Shown piece after piece: positions 18,091 to 26,886 of a stretch of 64,000 nt of DNA. Source of the stretch: Nonomuraea terrae (GTDB lineage: Bacteria > Actinomycetota > Actinomycetes > Streptosporangiales > Streptosporangiaceae); assembly GCF_004348995.1 (NCBI RefSeq), contig NZ_SMKQ01000014.1, forward strand, positions 19,957 to 83,956, written 5' to 3'. Made by a program: the position numbers and the translations under genes. The first letter of the stretch is position 1. Each line of letters opens with the position of its first letter. Below the pieces are notes generated by a model. It ran no database searches. It had not been told where the DNA came from and worked only from the letters and a program-made list of their open reading frames with translations.

Positions 18091-19233
18091 ATGCGAGAAA
18101 CCCCCGGCAGCGCGCCCGTCGTCGTGGCGGCGCGGCGCACGCCCATCGGGACGGCGGGCCACGCCTACAAGGAGCTGACCGTGGACGGGCTGGCCGCCCC
18201 CGTCATCGCGGCCGTCGCCGAGGACGTGCCCGGGCGGAAGGCCGAGGACGTCGTGCTGGGCAACTGCATGGGGCCGGGCGGCAACGTGGCCCGGGTGTCG
18301 GCGCTGGCCGCCGGGCTGGGTCACGACGTTCCCGGCCTGACGGTGGACCGGCAGTGCGGCAGCGGCCTGGCCGCGATCCTGGTGGCCGCCCAGGCGGTAC
18401 GCGCGGGCGAGATGGACCTGGTGATCGCCGGAGGAGCCGAGAGCGCCTCGACCGCGCCGCGGCGTACCCACCGGGGGGCCGAGGCCCCCTACGACCGGGC
18501 GCCGTTCACCCCCGCCGGCCACCCCGACCCCGACATGGGGCCGGCGGCCGAGGCGCTGGCGGCCAGGTGCGGGATCAGCCGGGAGCGCCAGGACGCCTAC
18601 GCCTCCCGCAGCCACGCCCGGGCGCTGGCCGCCCGCGAGGCGGGGGCGTTCAAGGAGGAGATCGTGCCGCTCGGCGGGCGGTCCGACGACCAGCGGCCGC
18701 GCCCGCTGCGGGAGGCGTCACTGGCCCGGCTGCCTGCGGCGTTCGTCCAGGAAGGTACAGTGACGGCCGGAAATTCCTCCCCGGTCAGTGACGGCGCCGC
18801 GGCGGTGGCCCTCGTGCCGGAACGCCTGCGCGCGGGCCTGCCCGGCCTGCGGCTGGTGGCCGGGTCCGTCGTCGGGTGCGATCCCGAGCTGCCCGGGTGG
18901 GGGCCGGTGCCCGCGATCCGGCGGGTGCTGGCACGTACGGGCGTGGGGTTGGAGCAGATCGCGGCGGTGGAGATCGTGGAGGCGTTCGCGGCGCAGGTGC
19001 TGGCCGTCACCGACGCGCTGGGCCTCGACCCGCTGAGCGCCGACGACGGGCGCGTCTGCCCCGGCGGCGGGGCGCTGGCGCTGGGGCACCCGTGGGGCGC
19101 GACCGGGGCGGTCGTGGTGACCCGGCTGTTCAGCGGGCTCGTCCGTGCCGCCGCCCCGCCGGGCACGCTCGGTCTGGCGGCGGCCGCGGTCGGCGGGGGG
19201 CTCGGCGTGGCCGCGTTGTTCGAGGTGGTCTGA
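18091..19233 (+). CDS. Thiolase-family protein with altered active site
   Basis: A 380-residue thiolase-fold protein. The nucleophilic Cys is present (C89 in DRQCGSGLAA), as is the catalytic His (H333 in GGGALALGHPWGATGA). Two canonical residues are not. The NEAFA Asn is Val (VEAFA, V296), and the C-terminal CxGGG base Cys is Ala (AVGGGLG, A366). Normal acyl-CoA C-acyltransferase activity is therefore doubtful; an acyl-transfer or decarboxylative variant is possible. It lies between the ligase-like gene and bioM in the biotin-uptake operon. Confidence 0.8.
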   Translation: MRETPGSAPVVVAARRTPIGTAGHAYKELTVDGLAAPVIAAVAEDVPGRKAEDVVLGNCMGPGGNVARVSALAAGLGHDVPGLTVDRQCGSGLAAILVAAQAVRAGEMDLVIAGGAESASTAPRRTHRGAEAPYDRAPFTPAGHPDPDMGPAAEALAARCGISRERQDAYASRSHARALAAREAGAFKEEIVPLGGRSDDQRPRPLREASLARLPAAFVQEGTVTAGNSSPVSDGAAAVALVPERLRAGLPGLRLVAGSVVGCDPELPGWGPVPAIRRVLARTGVGLEQIAAVEIVEAFAAQVLAVTDALGLDPLSADDGRVCPGGGALALGHPWGATGAVVVTRLFSGLVRAAAPPGTLGLAAAAVGGGLGVAALFEVV

Positions 19234-19234
19234 G

Positions 19235-19918
19235 GTGGCCGCCGCGATCGACTTCGCCGAGGTGCGCGTACGCTTCGGCGAGCGCGAGGTGCTGCGCGGC
19301 GTCACCGCCGCCCTGACCGAGCGCCGCGTCGGGGTGGTGGGCGCCAACGGCTCCGGCAAGAGCACGCTGGCCCGCCTGGTCAACGGCCTGGCGGTGCCGA
19401 CCTCCGGCAGCGTCACCGTGCTCGGCCTCGACACCCGCCGCCACGCCGCGAAGATCCGGCGCGGCGTCGGGTTCCTGTTCACCGATCCCGACGCCCAGAT
19501 CGTGATGCCGACGGTGGCCGAGGATGTGGCGTTCTCGCTGCGCCGCAAGGGCCTGGCGGCCGCGGAGACGGATCGGCGCGTACACGAGGTCCTGGAACGT
19601 TACGGCCTGGCCGGTCACGCCGACCATCCCGCCCACCACCTGTCCGGCGGCCAGAAGCAGCTGCTCGCGCTCTGCTCGATCATGGTGCTGGAGCCGGAGA
19701 TCCTCGTCATGGACGAGCCGACCACGCTGCTCGACCTGCGCCACTCCCGCCAGGTCGCCGCGCTGCTGCGCGACCTGCCGCAGCAGGTACTGGTCGTCAC
19801 GCACGACCTGCCGCTGCTGGAGGACTTCGACCGGGTGCTGGTGCTCGACGAGGGCCGCGTGGTGGCCGACGGCACGCCGCGCGAGGCCATCGGCCACTAC
19901 AGGAAGCTCATGGCATGA
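19235..19918 (+). CDS. bioM: ECF transporter ATPase BioM
   Basis: A 227-residue ABC ATPase. Walker A is GANGSGKST (residues 36-44), the Q-loop region FLFTDPDAQIVMPTVAEDV is typical of ECF-type ATPases, the signature is LSGGQKQLLAL, Walker B ILVMDEPT, and the switch His is in VVTHDLPLL. It powers biotin uptake with BioN and BioY. The GTG at 19235 starts two bases after the thiolase stop. Its 3' end overlaps bioN by ATGA. Confidence 0.9.
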   Translation: MAAAIDFAEVRVRFGEREVLRGVTAALTERRVGVVGANGSGKSTLARLVNGLAVPTSGSVTVLGLDTRRHAAKIRRGVGFLFTDPDAQIVMPTVAEDVAFSLRRKGLAAAETDRRVHEVLERYGLAGHADHPAHHLSGGQKQLLALCSIMVLEPEILVMDEPTTLLDLRHSRQVAALLRDLPQQVLVVTHDLPLLEDFDRVLVLDEGRVVADGTPREAIGHYRKLMA

Positions 19919-20520
19919 ACGGCCTGACCGGCGCGTACGTCCCGCGCGCCTCGCCGCTGCACCGCCTGCCCGCCGGGGCCAAGCTGGCCGGGCTGGCCGT
20001 GGCGTGCACGGTGCTGGTGCTGCTGACCTCGCTGCTCGCGCTGGGCGTCGCCACGCTCGTCGTCGTGGCCCTGTACGCGTTGTCGCGGGTGGGCGCGGCG
20101 GCGGCGTGGGCGCAGGTACGGCCGGTGCGCTGGTTCGCGGTGGCGCTGTTCGCCTTCCAGCTGCTGTTCGCCGGGCCGGAGACGGCCGCGGCGACGGTGC
20201 TGCGCGTGGTGCTGGCGGTGGCGCTGGCCGGGCTGGTGACGCTCACCACCCGCATGTCGGCCATGCTGGCGGCGCTGGAACGCTGCCTGTCGCCGGTGCG
20301 GTTCGTCGGCCTCGACCCGTTCCGGCTGTCGCTGCTGCTGTCGCTGACGGTGCGCAGCGTGCCGGTCATCGCGGCGCTGGCCGTCCGCGTCAGGGAGGCC
20401 CAGCGGGCGCGGGGTGTCGAACGCAGCCTGCGCGCGTTCGCGGTGCCGCTGGTGGTGGGCTCGTTGCGACACGCCGACGCGCTGGGGGAGGCCCTGAGCG
20501 CCCGCGGCCTCGACGACTGA
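19915..20520 (+). CDS. bioN: ECF transporter transmembrane T-component BioN
   Basis: A 201-residue EcfT-family membrane protein with several hydrophobic helices and the C-terminal coupling helix ending EALSARGLDD, where the Ala-Arg-Gly box contacts the ATPase groove. ATG overlaps the bioM stop by four bases, so BioM and BioN should be made in balanced amounts. It completes a BioMNY biotin importer. Shorter than general-purpose EcfT proteins, as expected for dedicated BioN. Confidence 0.85.
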   Translation: MNGLTGAYVPRASPLHRLPAGAKLAGLAVACTVLVLLTSLLALGVATLVVVALYALSRVGAAAAWAQVRPVRWFAVALFAFQLLFAGPETAAATVLRVVLAVALAGLVTLTTRMSAMLAALERCLSPVRFVGLDPFRLSLLLSLTVRSVPVIAALAVRVREAQRARGVERSLRAFAVPLVVGSLRHADALGEALSARGLDD

Positions 20521-20530
20521 AATCCCAGCC

Positions 20531-20560
20531 TTGACTTATATAAGCTCAAACTGAAAGACT
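20531..20560 (+). promoter_or_regulatory. Candidate promoter with embedded ArsR-type operator
   Basis: TTGACT (20531-20536) and AAGACT (20555-20560) are spaced 18 bp; the GTG of the ArsR gene at 20567 falls at the expected +1, suggesting a leaderless message. CTTATATAAG (20535-20544) is a perfect 10-bp palindrome inside a TTGA-N11-TCAA dyad, a plausible autorepressor site. Confidence 0.45.
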
Positions 20561-20566
20561 CGGGCC

Positions 20567-20917
20567 GTGCACGCGTTCGACGTCCTCGGCGATCCTGTCC
20601 GGCGCCGGATCCTGGAGCTGCTGGCCGACGGTGAGCAGAGCTCGGGCGAGCTCACCGCCGTCATCCAGCACGAGTTCGGGATCTCCCAGCCGGCCGTCTC
20701 CCAGCACCTGCGGGTGCTGCGTGACCACGGCTTCGCCAGCGTGCGGGCCCAGGGCACCCGCCGGCTGTACGCCGTCGAGCCCGGCCCGCTGCAGGAGGTC
20801 GATCTCTGGCTGGAGCGCTTTCGCGGCTTCTGGAGCCAGCGCATGGACGCTCTGGCGACAGAGCTGGCCCGCGGCAAACGCGAGCGACGCATGACCCACG
20901 AGGCGAAGGAAACGTGA
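20567..20917 (+). CDS. ArsR-family transcriptional regulator
   Basis: A 116-residue winged-helix protein beginning MHAFDVLGDPVRRRILELLA. The recognition helix lies in FGISQPAVSQHLRVLRDHGF and the wing in GTRRLYAVE. No metal-binding cysteine motif is present, so it belongs with the non-metal ArsR regulators usually encoded beside SRPBCC/AHSA1 genes. Its stop overlaps the SRPBCC start region, and both are likely one operon with the VOC protein. Confidence 0.9.
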   Translation: MHAFDVLGDPVRRRILELLADGEQSSGELTAVIQHEFGISQPAVSQHLRVLRDHGFASVRAQGTRRLYAVEPGPLQEVDLWLERFRGFWSQRMDALATELARGKRERRMTHEAKET

Positions 20918-21525
20918 TGGATATCGTTGACGAGCTCAACCGCGCGCACCGCGAGTTGCTCGACGGCAAGCGCAAGACCGTGGCGCTGCGGCGCCGTTAC
21001 GACGCCGGAGTCGAGGACGTGTGGGACGCCTGCACCGACGCCGACCGGCTGAGCCGCTGGTTCATGCCCGTCTCCGGCGACCTGCGGCAGGGCGGCACGT
21101 ACCAACTGGAGGGCAACGCGCACGGCGAGATCCTGCTGTGCGAGCCGCCGCGCCGGATCAGGGTCACCTGGCTGTTCGGCGAGAACCCCGGTTTCTCCGA
21201 GGTCGAGGTCACCCTGTCGGCCGAGGACGGCGGCACCCTGTTCGAGCTGCGCCACACCGCCGAGGTGCCGGAGGAGTTCTGGTCGCGGTACGGCCCAGGC
21301 GCGACCGGCGTGGGCTGGGACCTGGCGCTGCTCGGCCTGGCCCTGCACCTGGCGGGCGGCGAGAAGGTCGACGAGTCGACCTTCCACGAGACCGACGAGG
21401 GCCGCCGCTACATCACCGGCAGCAGCCGGGCGTGGGGCGATGCGCACCGCGCCGCGGGCGGGCCGGCCGACGAGGTCGAGGCCACCGTCTCGGCCGTCAC
21501 CGCTTTCTACGCTCCGGAGTCCTGA
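20917..21525 (+). CDS. SRPBCC (AHSA1-like) domain protein
   Basis: A 202-residue START/SRPBCC-fold protein with LRRRYDAGVEDVWDACTDAD and LSRWFMPVSGDLRQGGTYQL in the N-terminal half, diagnostic for the ArsR-linked AHSA1 group. The role is probably binding of a small hydrophobic molecule. ATG 20917 is preferred over GTG 20914 because AAGGA is six bases upstream of the ATG. It is translationally coupled to the ArsR gene. Confidence 0.85.
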   Translation: MDIVDELNRAHRELLDGKRKTVALRRRYDAGVEDVWDACTDADRLSRWFMPVSGDLRQGGTYQLEGNAHGEILLCEPPRRIRVTWLFGENPGFSEVEVTLSAEDGGTLFELRHTAEVPEEFWSRYGPGATGVGWDLALLGLALHLAGGEKVDESTFHETDEGRRYITGSSRAWGDAHRAAGGPADEVEATVSAVTAFYAPES

Positions 21526-21526
21526 C

Positions 21527-21925
21527 ATGACCCAGAAGACCACCACAGCGCTGATGTTCCAGAACGGCGACGCCGAGGAGGCGATGACCTTCTACATGTC
21601 GCTGTTCGACGACTCCAAGGTCGTCTTCGCCGAGCGTTTCGCCGCCGGCGAGCCCGGCCCCGAGGGCACCATCAAGATGGCCGCCTTCACCCTGGCCGGC
21701 CAGGAGTACTTCTGCATGGACAGCTCCATCCGCCACGGGTTCACCTTCACGCCGTCGATCTCCCTGTACGTCACGTGCGAGAGCGAGGAGGAGCTCACCC
21801 GCCTGTACGGCGCGCTGATGGAGGGCGGCGAGGCGCTGATGCCGCTGGACTCCTACGGATTCAGCAAGAAGTTCGGCTGGGTCCAGGACCGTTTCGGCGT
21901 CTCCTGGCAGCTCAACCTGCCCTGA
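21527..21925 (+). CDS. VOC-family protein, PhnB/3-demethylubiquinone type
   Basis: A 132-residue vicinal-oxygen-chelate fold protein. LMFQNGDAEEAMTFYMSLF starts the first beta-alpha-beta module, and SYGFSKKFGWVQDRFGVSWQ is the characteristic PhnB-like C-terminus. The metal-binding set is incomplete by eye, so the activity is unknown. It starts two bases after the SRPBCC stop and belongs to the same operon. It ends three bases before the convergent HTH gene. Confidence 0.85.
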   Translation: MTQKTTTALMFQNGDAEEAMTFYMSLFDDSKVVFAERFAAGEPGPEGTIKMAAFTLAGQEYFCMDSSIRHGFTFTPSISLYVTCESEEELTRLYGALMEGGEALMPLDSYGFSKKFGWVQDRFGVSWQLNLP

Positions 21926-21928
21926 GCG

Positions 21929-22453
21929 TCACTCGACGGGGAAGAGGATCGGGCTGAGCAGGTAGCGGGCGCGTCCCGGCGCGGGCTCGTGACTCAGCCG
22001 GGGCGCGATGGCCCGGCGCAGCTCGCCGATCAGCTCCTCCAGCTCCTCTCGGCTGAGCCAGACGGCGTGCTGGCGGAAGCCGACGTGGTCGGCGGCCGGG
22101 TCTGCGCCCTCGTGGCCGAGATAGGCGTCGAACTCGGCGATGAGGGCGGCCATCGCCACCGCGAAAGCACGCCGGTGGTCGTCGGCCGTCATCTTCTCGA
22201 AGGCCTCCATGCCGATCGAGGCGTGTTCGCCGCGCAGCCGGTAGTGCCGCTCCACGGCGCCGCGCACCCGGCGCTCCTCGGCCACCTCCAGGACGCCGCC
22301 CGCGGCCAGCAGGTCGATGTGCCGGTAGACGGTGGCCTTGGAGACGCCGGGCAGGCGCTCGCAGAGCTCGGACGTGGTCAGGGTGCGCCCGCCGCGCAGG
22401 GCGTGCACGATGCGCAGCCGTACGGGCTGGCCGAGAAGCTCCAAGGGATCCAC
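21929..22453 (-). CDS. Winged-helix transcriptional regulator (ArsR-like)
   Basis: A 174-residue regulator. The HTH is MDPLELLGQPVRLRIVHALR followed by TTSELCERLPGVSKATVYRH; a helical C-terminal domain has WLSREELEELIGELR. It resembles small HTH_20/ArsR-like regulators with an added ligand domain. GTG start at 22453. It is divergent from the alpha/beta hydrolase gene; an inverted repeat in the shared 55-bp region is its probable operator. Confidence 0.8.
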   Translation of the reverse strand: MDPLELLGQPVRLRIVHALRGGRTLTTSELCERLPGVSKATVYRHIDLLAAGGVLEVAEERRVRGAVERHYRLRGEHASIGMEAFEKMTADDHRRAFAVAMAALIAEFDAYLGHEGADPAADHVGFRQHAVWLSREELEELIGELRRAIAPRLSHEPAPGRARYLLSPILFPVE

Positions 22454-22478
22454 GCCACTACGATCTCATACCGTGCTA

Positions 22479-22501
22479 CCTTTCTCATAAATCGAGAAAG
22501 G
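22479..22501. promoter_or_regulatory. Perfect 8-bp inverted repeat covering the hydrolase ribosome site
   Basis: CCTTTCTC (22479-22486) and GAGAAAGG (22494-22501) are exact reverse complements separated by ATAAATC. The right arm includes the GAAAGG ribosome-binding site of the hydrolase gene (GTG 22509). Binding by the divergent HTH protein would block the hydrolase start region and its own promoter. Confidence 0.55.
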
Positions 22502-22508
22502 TGATGCC

Positions 22509-23738
22509 GTGACGGGATCCGATCCGGGCCAGCGCGCCCGGGCAGTGGTCGAGCTGCTGCGCCAAGGCCGCTTCGGCGAGGTCGAGGAGCTGTTCGCACC
22601 GGCCCTGCGCGCGCTGGTGCCCACAGGTGGCTTGGGCGCCGCGTGGCTCGCCGGTACGGGCGGCAACGGCGCCGTCCGCGCGATCGGGGAGGCGCGGTGC
22701 GACCCGGACGGACCGGTCCGGGTCCCGATGACGTTCGAACGCGGCCTGCTCACCGCGGTGGTGTCGTTCGACGATGCCGGGCTGCTCGACGGCCTGCGCG
22801 TCGACGACCCGTCCGCCCCCGTGTGGACGCCGCCGCCGTACGCCCGCCCGGAGGCGTTCGACGAGCACGAGGTCACCGTCGGATCGGGCGACCTGGCCGT
22901 GCCGGGGACGCTGACGGTGCCGCGCGGGCCGGGCCCGTGGCCGGGCGTGGTGCTGCTGGCCGGCGGAGGGCCGTTCGACCGCGACGGCACCACCGGGCCG
23001 AACAAGCCGCTCAAGGACCTGGCGTGGGGCCTGGCCGGGCGCGGCGTGGCGGTCCTGCGCTTCGACAAGGTGACCTGCGCCCACCCGTCCCGGGTCCCGG
23101 CCACCATGACGGAGGAGTACGTCCCCCACGCGGTCGCCGCCGTACGGCTGCTGCTTGAGCGCGCCGACGTCGGCCGCGTCTTCGTCGCCGGTCACAGCAT
23201 GGGCGGCAAGGTGAGCCCGCGGGTGGCGGCGGCCGAGCCGTCCGTCGCCGGGCTGGTGCTCCTGGCGGGCGACGCCGAGCCGATGCACCGGGCCGCCGTC
23301 CGCGTCGTGCGCCACCTGGCCGCGTCCGACCCGGGCGCGCAGGCCGCCGTCGAGACGTTCGAACGGCAGGCCGCGGCGGTCGAGGATCCCGGCCTTTCCG
23401 CGGACACCCCGGCCGCCGAGCTGCCGTTCGGCCTGCCCGGCTCCTACTGGCTCGACCTGCGCGGCTACGACCCCGTGGCGACCGCGGCGGCGCTGGACAA
23501 GCCGATGCTCATCCTGCAGGGCGGCCGCGACTACCAGGTGACCGTGACCGACGATCTCGCCCGCTGGCGGGCGGGGCTGGCGCACCGGGCGGACGTCACC
23601 TTCCGCGTCCACGACGCCGACGACCACCTCTTCTTCCCCGGCACCGGCCCCGTGACGCCCGCCGACTACACACGGCCGCAACACGTCGACCCGGAGGTGG
23701 TCAGCGACATCGCGATCTGGCTGGAGCGCGCACGCTAG
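22509..23738 (+). CDS. Alpha/beta hydrolase with N-terminal DUF3887-like domain
   Basis: A 409-residue protein. Residues 1-~95 resemble DUF3887 (accumulation-associated domain), and ~118-409 form a serine hydrolase. The nucleophile elbow is GHSMGG (S230), the acid is in LQGGRDYQV, and the His is in VHDADDHLFFPG. The family includes peptidyl/acyl esterases of the YitV/acetyl-xylan-like group; no leader peptide is visible, so it is cytoplasmic. The GTG start is preceded by GAAAGG, which lies within the operator. Its end overlaps the convergent SARP gene by four bases. Confidence 0.85.
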   Translation: MTGSDPGQRARAVVELLRQGRFGEVEELFAPALRALVPTGGLGAAWLAGTGGNGAVRAIGEARCDPDGPVRVPMTFERGLLTAVVSFDDAGLLDGLRVDDPSAPVWTPPPYARPEAFDEHEVTVGSGDLAVPGTLTVPRGPGPWPGVVLLAGGGPFDRDGTTGPNKPLKDLAWGLAGRGVAVLRFDKVTCAHPSRVPATMTEEYVPHAVAAVRLLLERADVGRVFVAGHSMGGKVSPRVAAAEPSVAGLVLLAGDAEPMHRAAVRVVRHLAASDPGAQAAVETFERQAAAVEDPGLSADTPAAELPFGLPGSYWLDLRGYDPVATAAALDKPMLILQGGRDYQVTVTDDLARWRAGLAHRADVTFRVHDADDHLFFPGTGPVTPADYTRPQHVDPEVVSDIAIWLERAR

Positions 23739-26700
23739 TCAAGGCTCCCGCCCGCCGCCGCGCGTACCGCGGCGGCGATCCGGTCGACGTCGCCGCGTTC
23801 CCCGGCCGGCAGGGGCGCCCCCACCGACTGCCTGAGCGCGGCGGCCTCACCCAGCAGGGTCGCAGCCTCCTCGTACGCGCCCTCGGCCGCCGCGACGCCG
23901 GCCAGCCCCTCCTGGGCCAGGGCGATCGCGCGTGGATCGCCCGACTCGCGGGCCGCGGCGAGCCCCTCCAGGTGCAGTGACCTGGCCGTGGTGGTGTCGC
24001 CGCGCTGCTCGGCGATGAAGCCGAGCTCGGCCAGCAGCAGCGTCACCCCGTAGAAGGGCACGCCGTAGTCGGCTTCCAGGCGGCGGTTCCAGGCCAGCGA
24101 CTGCTGGAAGAGCCGCTCCGCCGCGTCGAGGTCGCCCGCGCGGCGGGCCACGAGGCCGAGACCGACCCGGGCGAACTCCTCGGCGAAGTTGTTGGACTGC
24201 TCGGCGGCCAGCCGCAGCCCTCTTTCGTGGAGCTCGCGGGATCCGTCCAGATCCCCGGTCAGCAGGGCGAGCCGGCCGAGGCTGGACAGGCGGTAGGACG
24301 CGTAGGCCCACAACCTCAGGTCCTCGGCACCGCGCAGGCCCTCGCGGTGCAGCCGGGCGGCCCGCTCGTAGTCACCGGTGATCTCGGCGAGGTAGCCGAG
24401 CATGTCCGAGGCCTGCAGCCGTCCCCAGCCGTCGCCCAGGTCGTCGAAGATCTTCAGGCTCTCGGTGCCGGACCGCTCGGCGAGGGCGTGGTCACCCTGG
24501 AACATCGCCTGCTTGGCGCGGCCCGCGAGCGCCGCCGCCTCGCCCCACCGGTCGCCGTCTGCGCGAAACCCGGTCAGCGCCTCCGTCAGCAGGCCCGCCG
24601 CGGTGGCGGCGTCGCCGAAGCTCAGGTGCGCCAGTGCCAGGAACCAGCGCGAGCGCGAGTCACGGGTGTCCAGCCCCCGCGCCGCGGTACGGCTGCGTTC
24701 CAGCAGGTCGGTGCCGTCGCCGGTCAGCATCGCGAACCCGGCCTCCCAGGCTCGCGCCCTCGGGGACCGTGCTCCGGGCAGGGCCATGGCGGCGGCGAAG
24801 GAGGCGCGGCCCTCGCGATGCCTGCCGCGCAGGTACCAGTACCACGCCAGGGCCTCGACCAGGCGCAGAGCCAGTGCGCGGTCGGTGGTGTGCTCCAGCG
24901 TGGCCCGCAGGTTGGGCGCCTCGGTGTCGAGGCGGTCCAGCCACCGGCGCTGGGCGGGACCGTGGAGATGGGGCCGGGCCTGTTCGGCGAGTTCGGTGTA
25001 GTGGAGGTCGCGGCGTTGGAAGGCGGGGTCGTCGTGGGGGAGCCGTTCGAGGCAGTAGGCGGCGATCGACTCCAGCAGCCGGTAGCGGGATCCGCCGGAG
25101 GTCTCCACCATGGACCTGGCCACCAACTGGTGGAGCAGATGGGCGACATCGAGCCCGGGACCCGCGCACACCGCCTCGGCCGCCTCCAGCGTGCAGCCTC
25201 CCGGGTGGACCGCCGGCCGGAGCAGGATCAGCCGCTGCTGCTCGGTGAGCTGATCCCAGCTCCAGTCGATCACCGCGCGCAGGGTCTGCTGGCGGGCCGG
25301 TCGTCCTCGGCCCGAGACGGCGAGCAGGTGGAAGCGGTCGTCCAGCCGATCCGCCACAGCCCGGACACCCAGGGCGCGTACCCGGGCGGCGGCCAGCTCC
25401 AGCGCCAGCGGCAGGCCGTCCAGCCTCCTGCAGATCGCCGCCACCGCGGGCGCGCTCGCCGCGTCCAGCACGAACCCGGGTGCGGCGGCTGCCGCACGGG
25501 CCACGAACAGCCGTACGGAGGCGGCTTCCCGCGGGTCCGCGCCGGGCGCCGGAAGGCCGAGCGGCGGCACCACGTACAGCGTCTCGCCGGGGATCGCCAG
25601 CGACTCCTGGCCGGTCGTCAGCACCCGCAGATCCGGGGCGGCCCCCAGGAGCAGGTCCACCAGCTCGGCGACCTGTTCGATCACGTGCTCGCAGTTGTCC
25701 AGCACGAGCAGCAGCCGCCGGCCGCGCAGGGCGTCGGCCAGCCGGTCCGCCAGGCCGGCCGGTCGCACGCCGGGACGCGAACCCGTCGCCGTGTCGTCGC
25801 GGACGCCCAGCTCGGCGGCCACCACCTCGGCCACGGTCGCCGTCGCACCCGAGGCCCCTGCCAGCTCGACCAGCCACACCCCGTCGGGGAAGTCGCCGGC
25901 GGCGAGGTCGGCGACCGCCAGGGCGAGCCGGGTCTTGCCGACACCGCCCGGGCCCGTCAGCGTGACCAGACGCGCGGAGCCGAGCAGGGCGCCGACCTCG
26001 GCCACCGCCTGTTCACGGCCGATCAGCCCGGTGAGCGGCGCGGGGAGGTTCGTCGGCGGGCGCGGAGGCGCGAGCGAGGGATCCTGACGCAACATCGCCT
26101 GGTGGAGGGCGGCCAGTTCCGGGCCGGGGTCGAGGCCCAGCTCGTCGGTGAGCAGGCGCCGCAGTTCGTCGTAGCCGGCCAGCGCCTCCGCCTGCCGTCC
26201 CGACCGGTAGAGCGCGCGCAGGTGGGCGGCGCGCAGGCGTTCGCGCAGCGGGTGGGCGGCCACCAGCTCGCCCAGCTCGTCGGCCAGCCGGCCGTGCTCG
26301 CCGAGTTCCAGCCGTACTTCCGCCTGTTCCTCCAGCGCGGTCAGGCGCTGCTCCTCCAGACGGGTGGCGGCGGTGCGGACGAACCCCTCGTCGCGGAAGT
26401 CGGCGTAGGCGGGACCGCGCCACAGCGCCAGCGCGTCCGACAGCAGCGCGGCCTTCGCCCGGAGATCAGCGGTGGCACGGGCCCGGTCGAGCAGCGCGGC
26501 GAAGCGGGCGGCGTCCACGTCGGTGGCACGCAGGACGTAGCCGGCCGCCTCGAAGGCCACCAGTCGGCCGTCCCCCAGGGCGCGGCGCAGCTGGGACACC
26601 TTGGTCTGCAGCGTGTTGACGGGGTTGCCCGGCGGGTCGTCCCCCCACAGGTCCTCGGCCAGGCGGTCGGCGGAGACCGGCCCCCCGTCGTGGGCCAGCA

Positions 26701-26797
26701 GGTCGGCGAGAAGTGCCCGGACCTTCACCTCGGGGACCCGCACGGGGCGCCCGTCGCCGGTCCACACCGCAAGAGGGCCGAGTACGCCGAATCGCAT
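23735..26797 (-). CDS. AfsR/SARP-family regulator (BTAD + NB-ARC + TPR)
   Basis: A 1020-residue regulator. An OmpR-like winged HTH occupies ~1-90 and the bacterial transcriptional activator domain ~95-240 (LRERLRAAHLRALYRSGRQA). The AAA/NB-ARC ATPase has Walker A GPGGVGKT at 282-289 and Walker B LLLVLDNCEH; TPR-like repeats fill ~620-1010. Large SARPs integrate nucleotide state and partner binding to activate metabolic clusters. No biosynthetic cluster adjoins it; the nearest divergent target is the oxidoreductase at 26887. Confidence 0.9.
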   Translation of the reverse strand: MRFGVLGPLAVWTGDGRPVRVPEVKVRALLADLLAHDGGPVSADRLAEDLWGDDPPGNPVNTLQTKVSQLRRALGDGRLVAFEAAGYVLRATDVDAARFAALLDRARATADLRAKAALLSDALALWRGPAYADFRDEGFVRTAATRLEEQRLTALEEQAEVRLELGEHGRLADELGELVAAHPLRERLRAAHLRALYRSGRQAEALAGYDELRRLLTDELGLDPGPELAALHQAMLRQDPSLAPPRPPTNLPAPLTGLIGREQAVAEVGALLGSARLVTLTGPGGVGKTRLALAVADLAAGDFPDGVWLVELAGASGATATVAEVVAAELGVRDDTATGSRPGVRPAGLADRLADALRGRRLLLVLDNCEHVIEQVAELVDLLLGAAPDLRVLTTGQESLAIPGETLYVVPPLGLPAPGADPREAASVRLFVARAAAAAPGFVLDAASAPAVAAICRRLDGLPLALELAAARVRALGVRAVADRLDDRFHLLAVSGRGRPARQQTLRAVIDWSWDQLTEQQRLILLRPAVHPGGCTLEAAEAVCAGPGLDVAHLLHQLVARSMVETSGGSRYRLLESIAAYCLERLPHDDPAFQRRDLHYTELAEQARPHLHGPAQRRWLDRLDTEAPNLRATLEHTTDRALALRLVEALAWYWYLRGRHREGRASFAAAMALPGARSPRARAWEAGFAMLTGDGTDLLERSRTAARGLDTRDSRSRWFLALAHLSFGDAATAAGLLTEALTGFRADGDRWGEAAALAGRAKQAMFQGDHALAERSGTESLKIFDDLGDGWGRLQASDMLGYLAEITGDYERAARLHREGLRGAEDLRLWAYASYRLSSLGRLALLTGDLDGSRELHERGLRLAAEQSNNFAEEFARVGLGLVARRAGDLDAAERLFQQSLAWNRRLEADYGVPFYGVTLLLAELGFIAEQRGDTTTARSLHLEGLAAARESGDPRAIALAQEGLAGVAAAEGAYEEAATLLGEAAALRQSVGAPLPAGERGDVDRIAAAVRAAAGGSLD

Positions 26798-26886
26798 CAG
26801 GTCACGGTACCCGCAGCGAACCCCCAGCCGATCGTGCGCGCCCCTGCCCAGAGTGGAGCCCGAACCACACGAGTGAGGAGCACACC

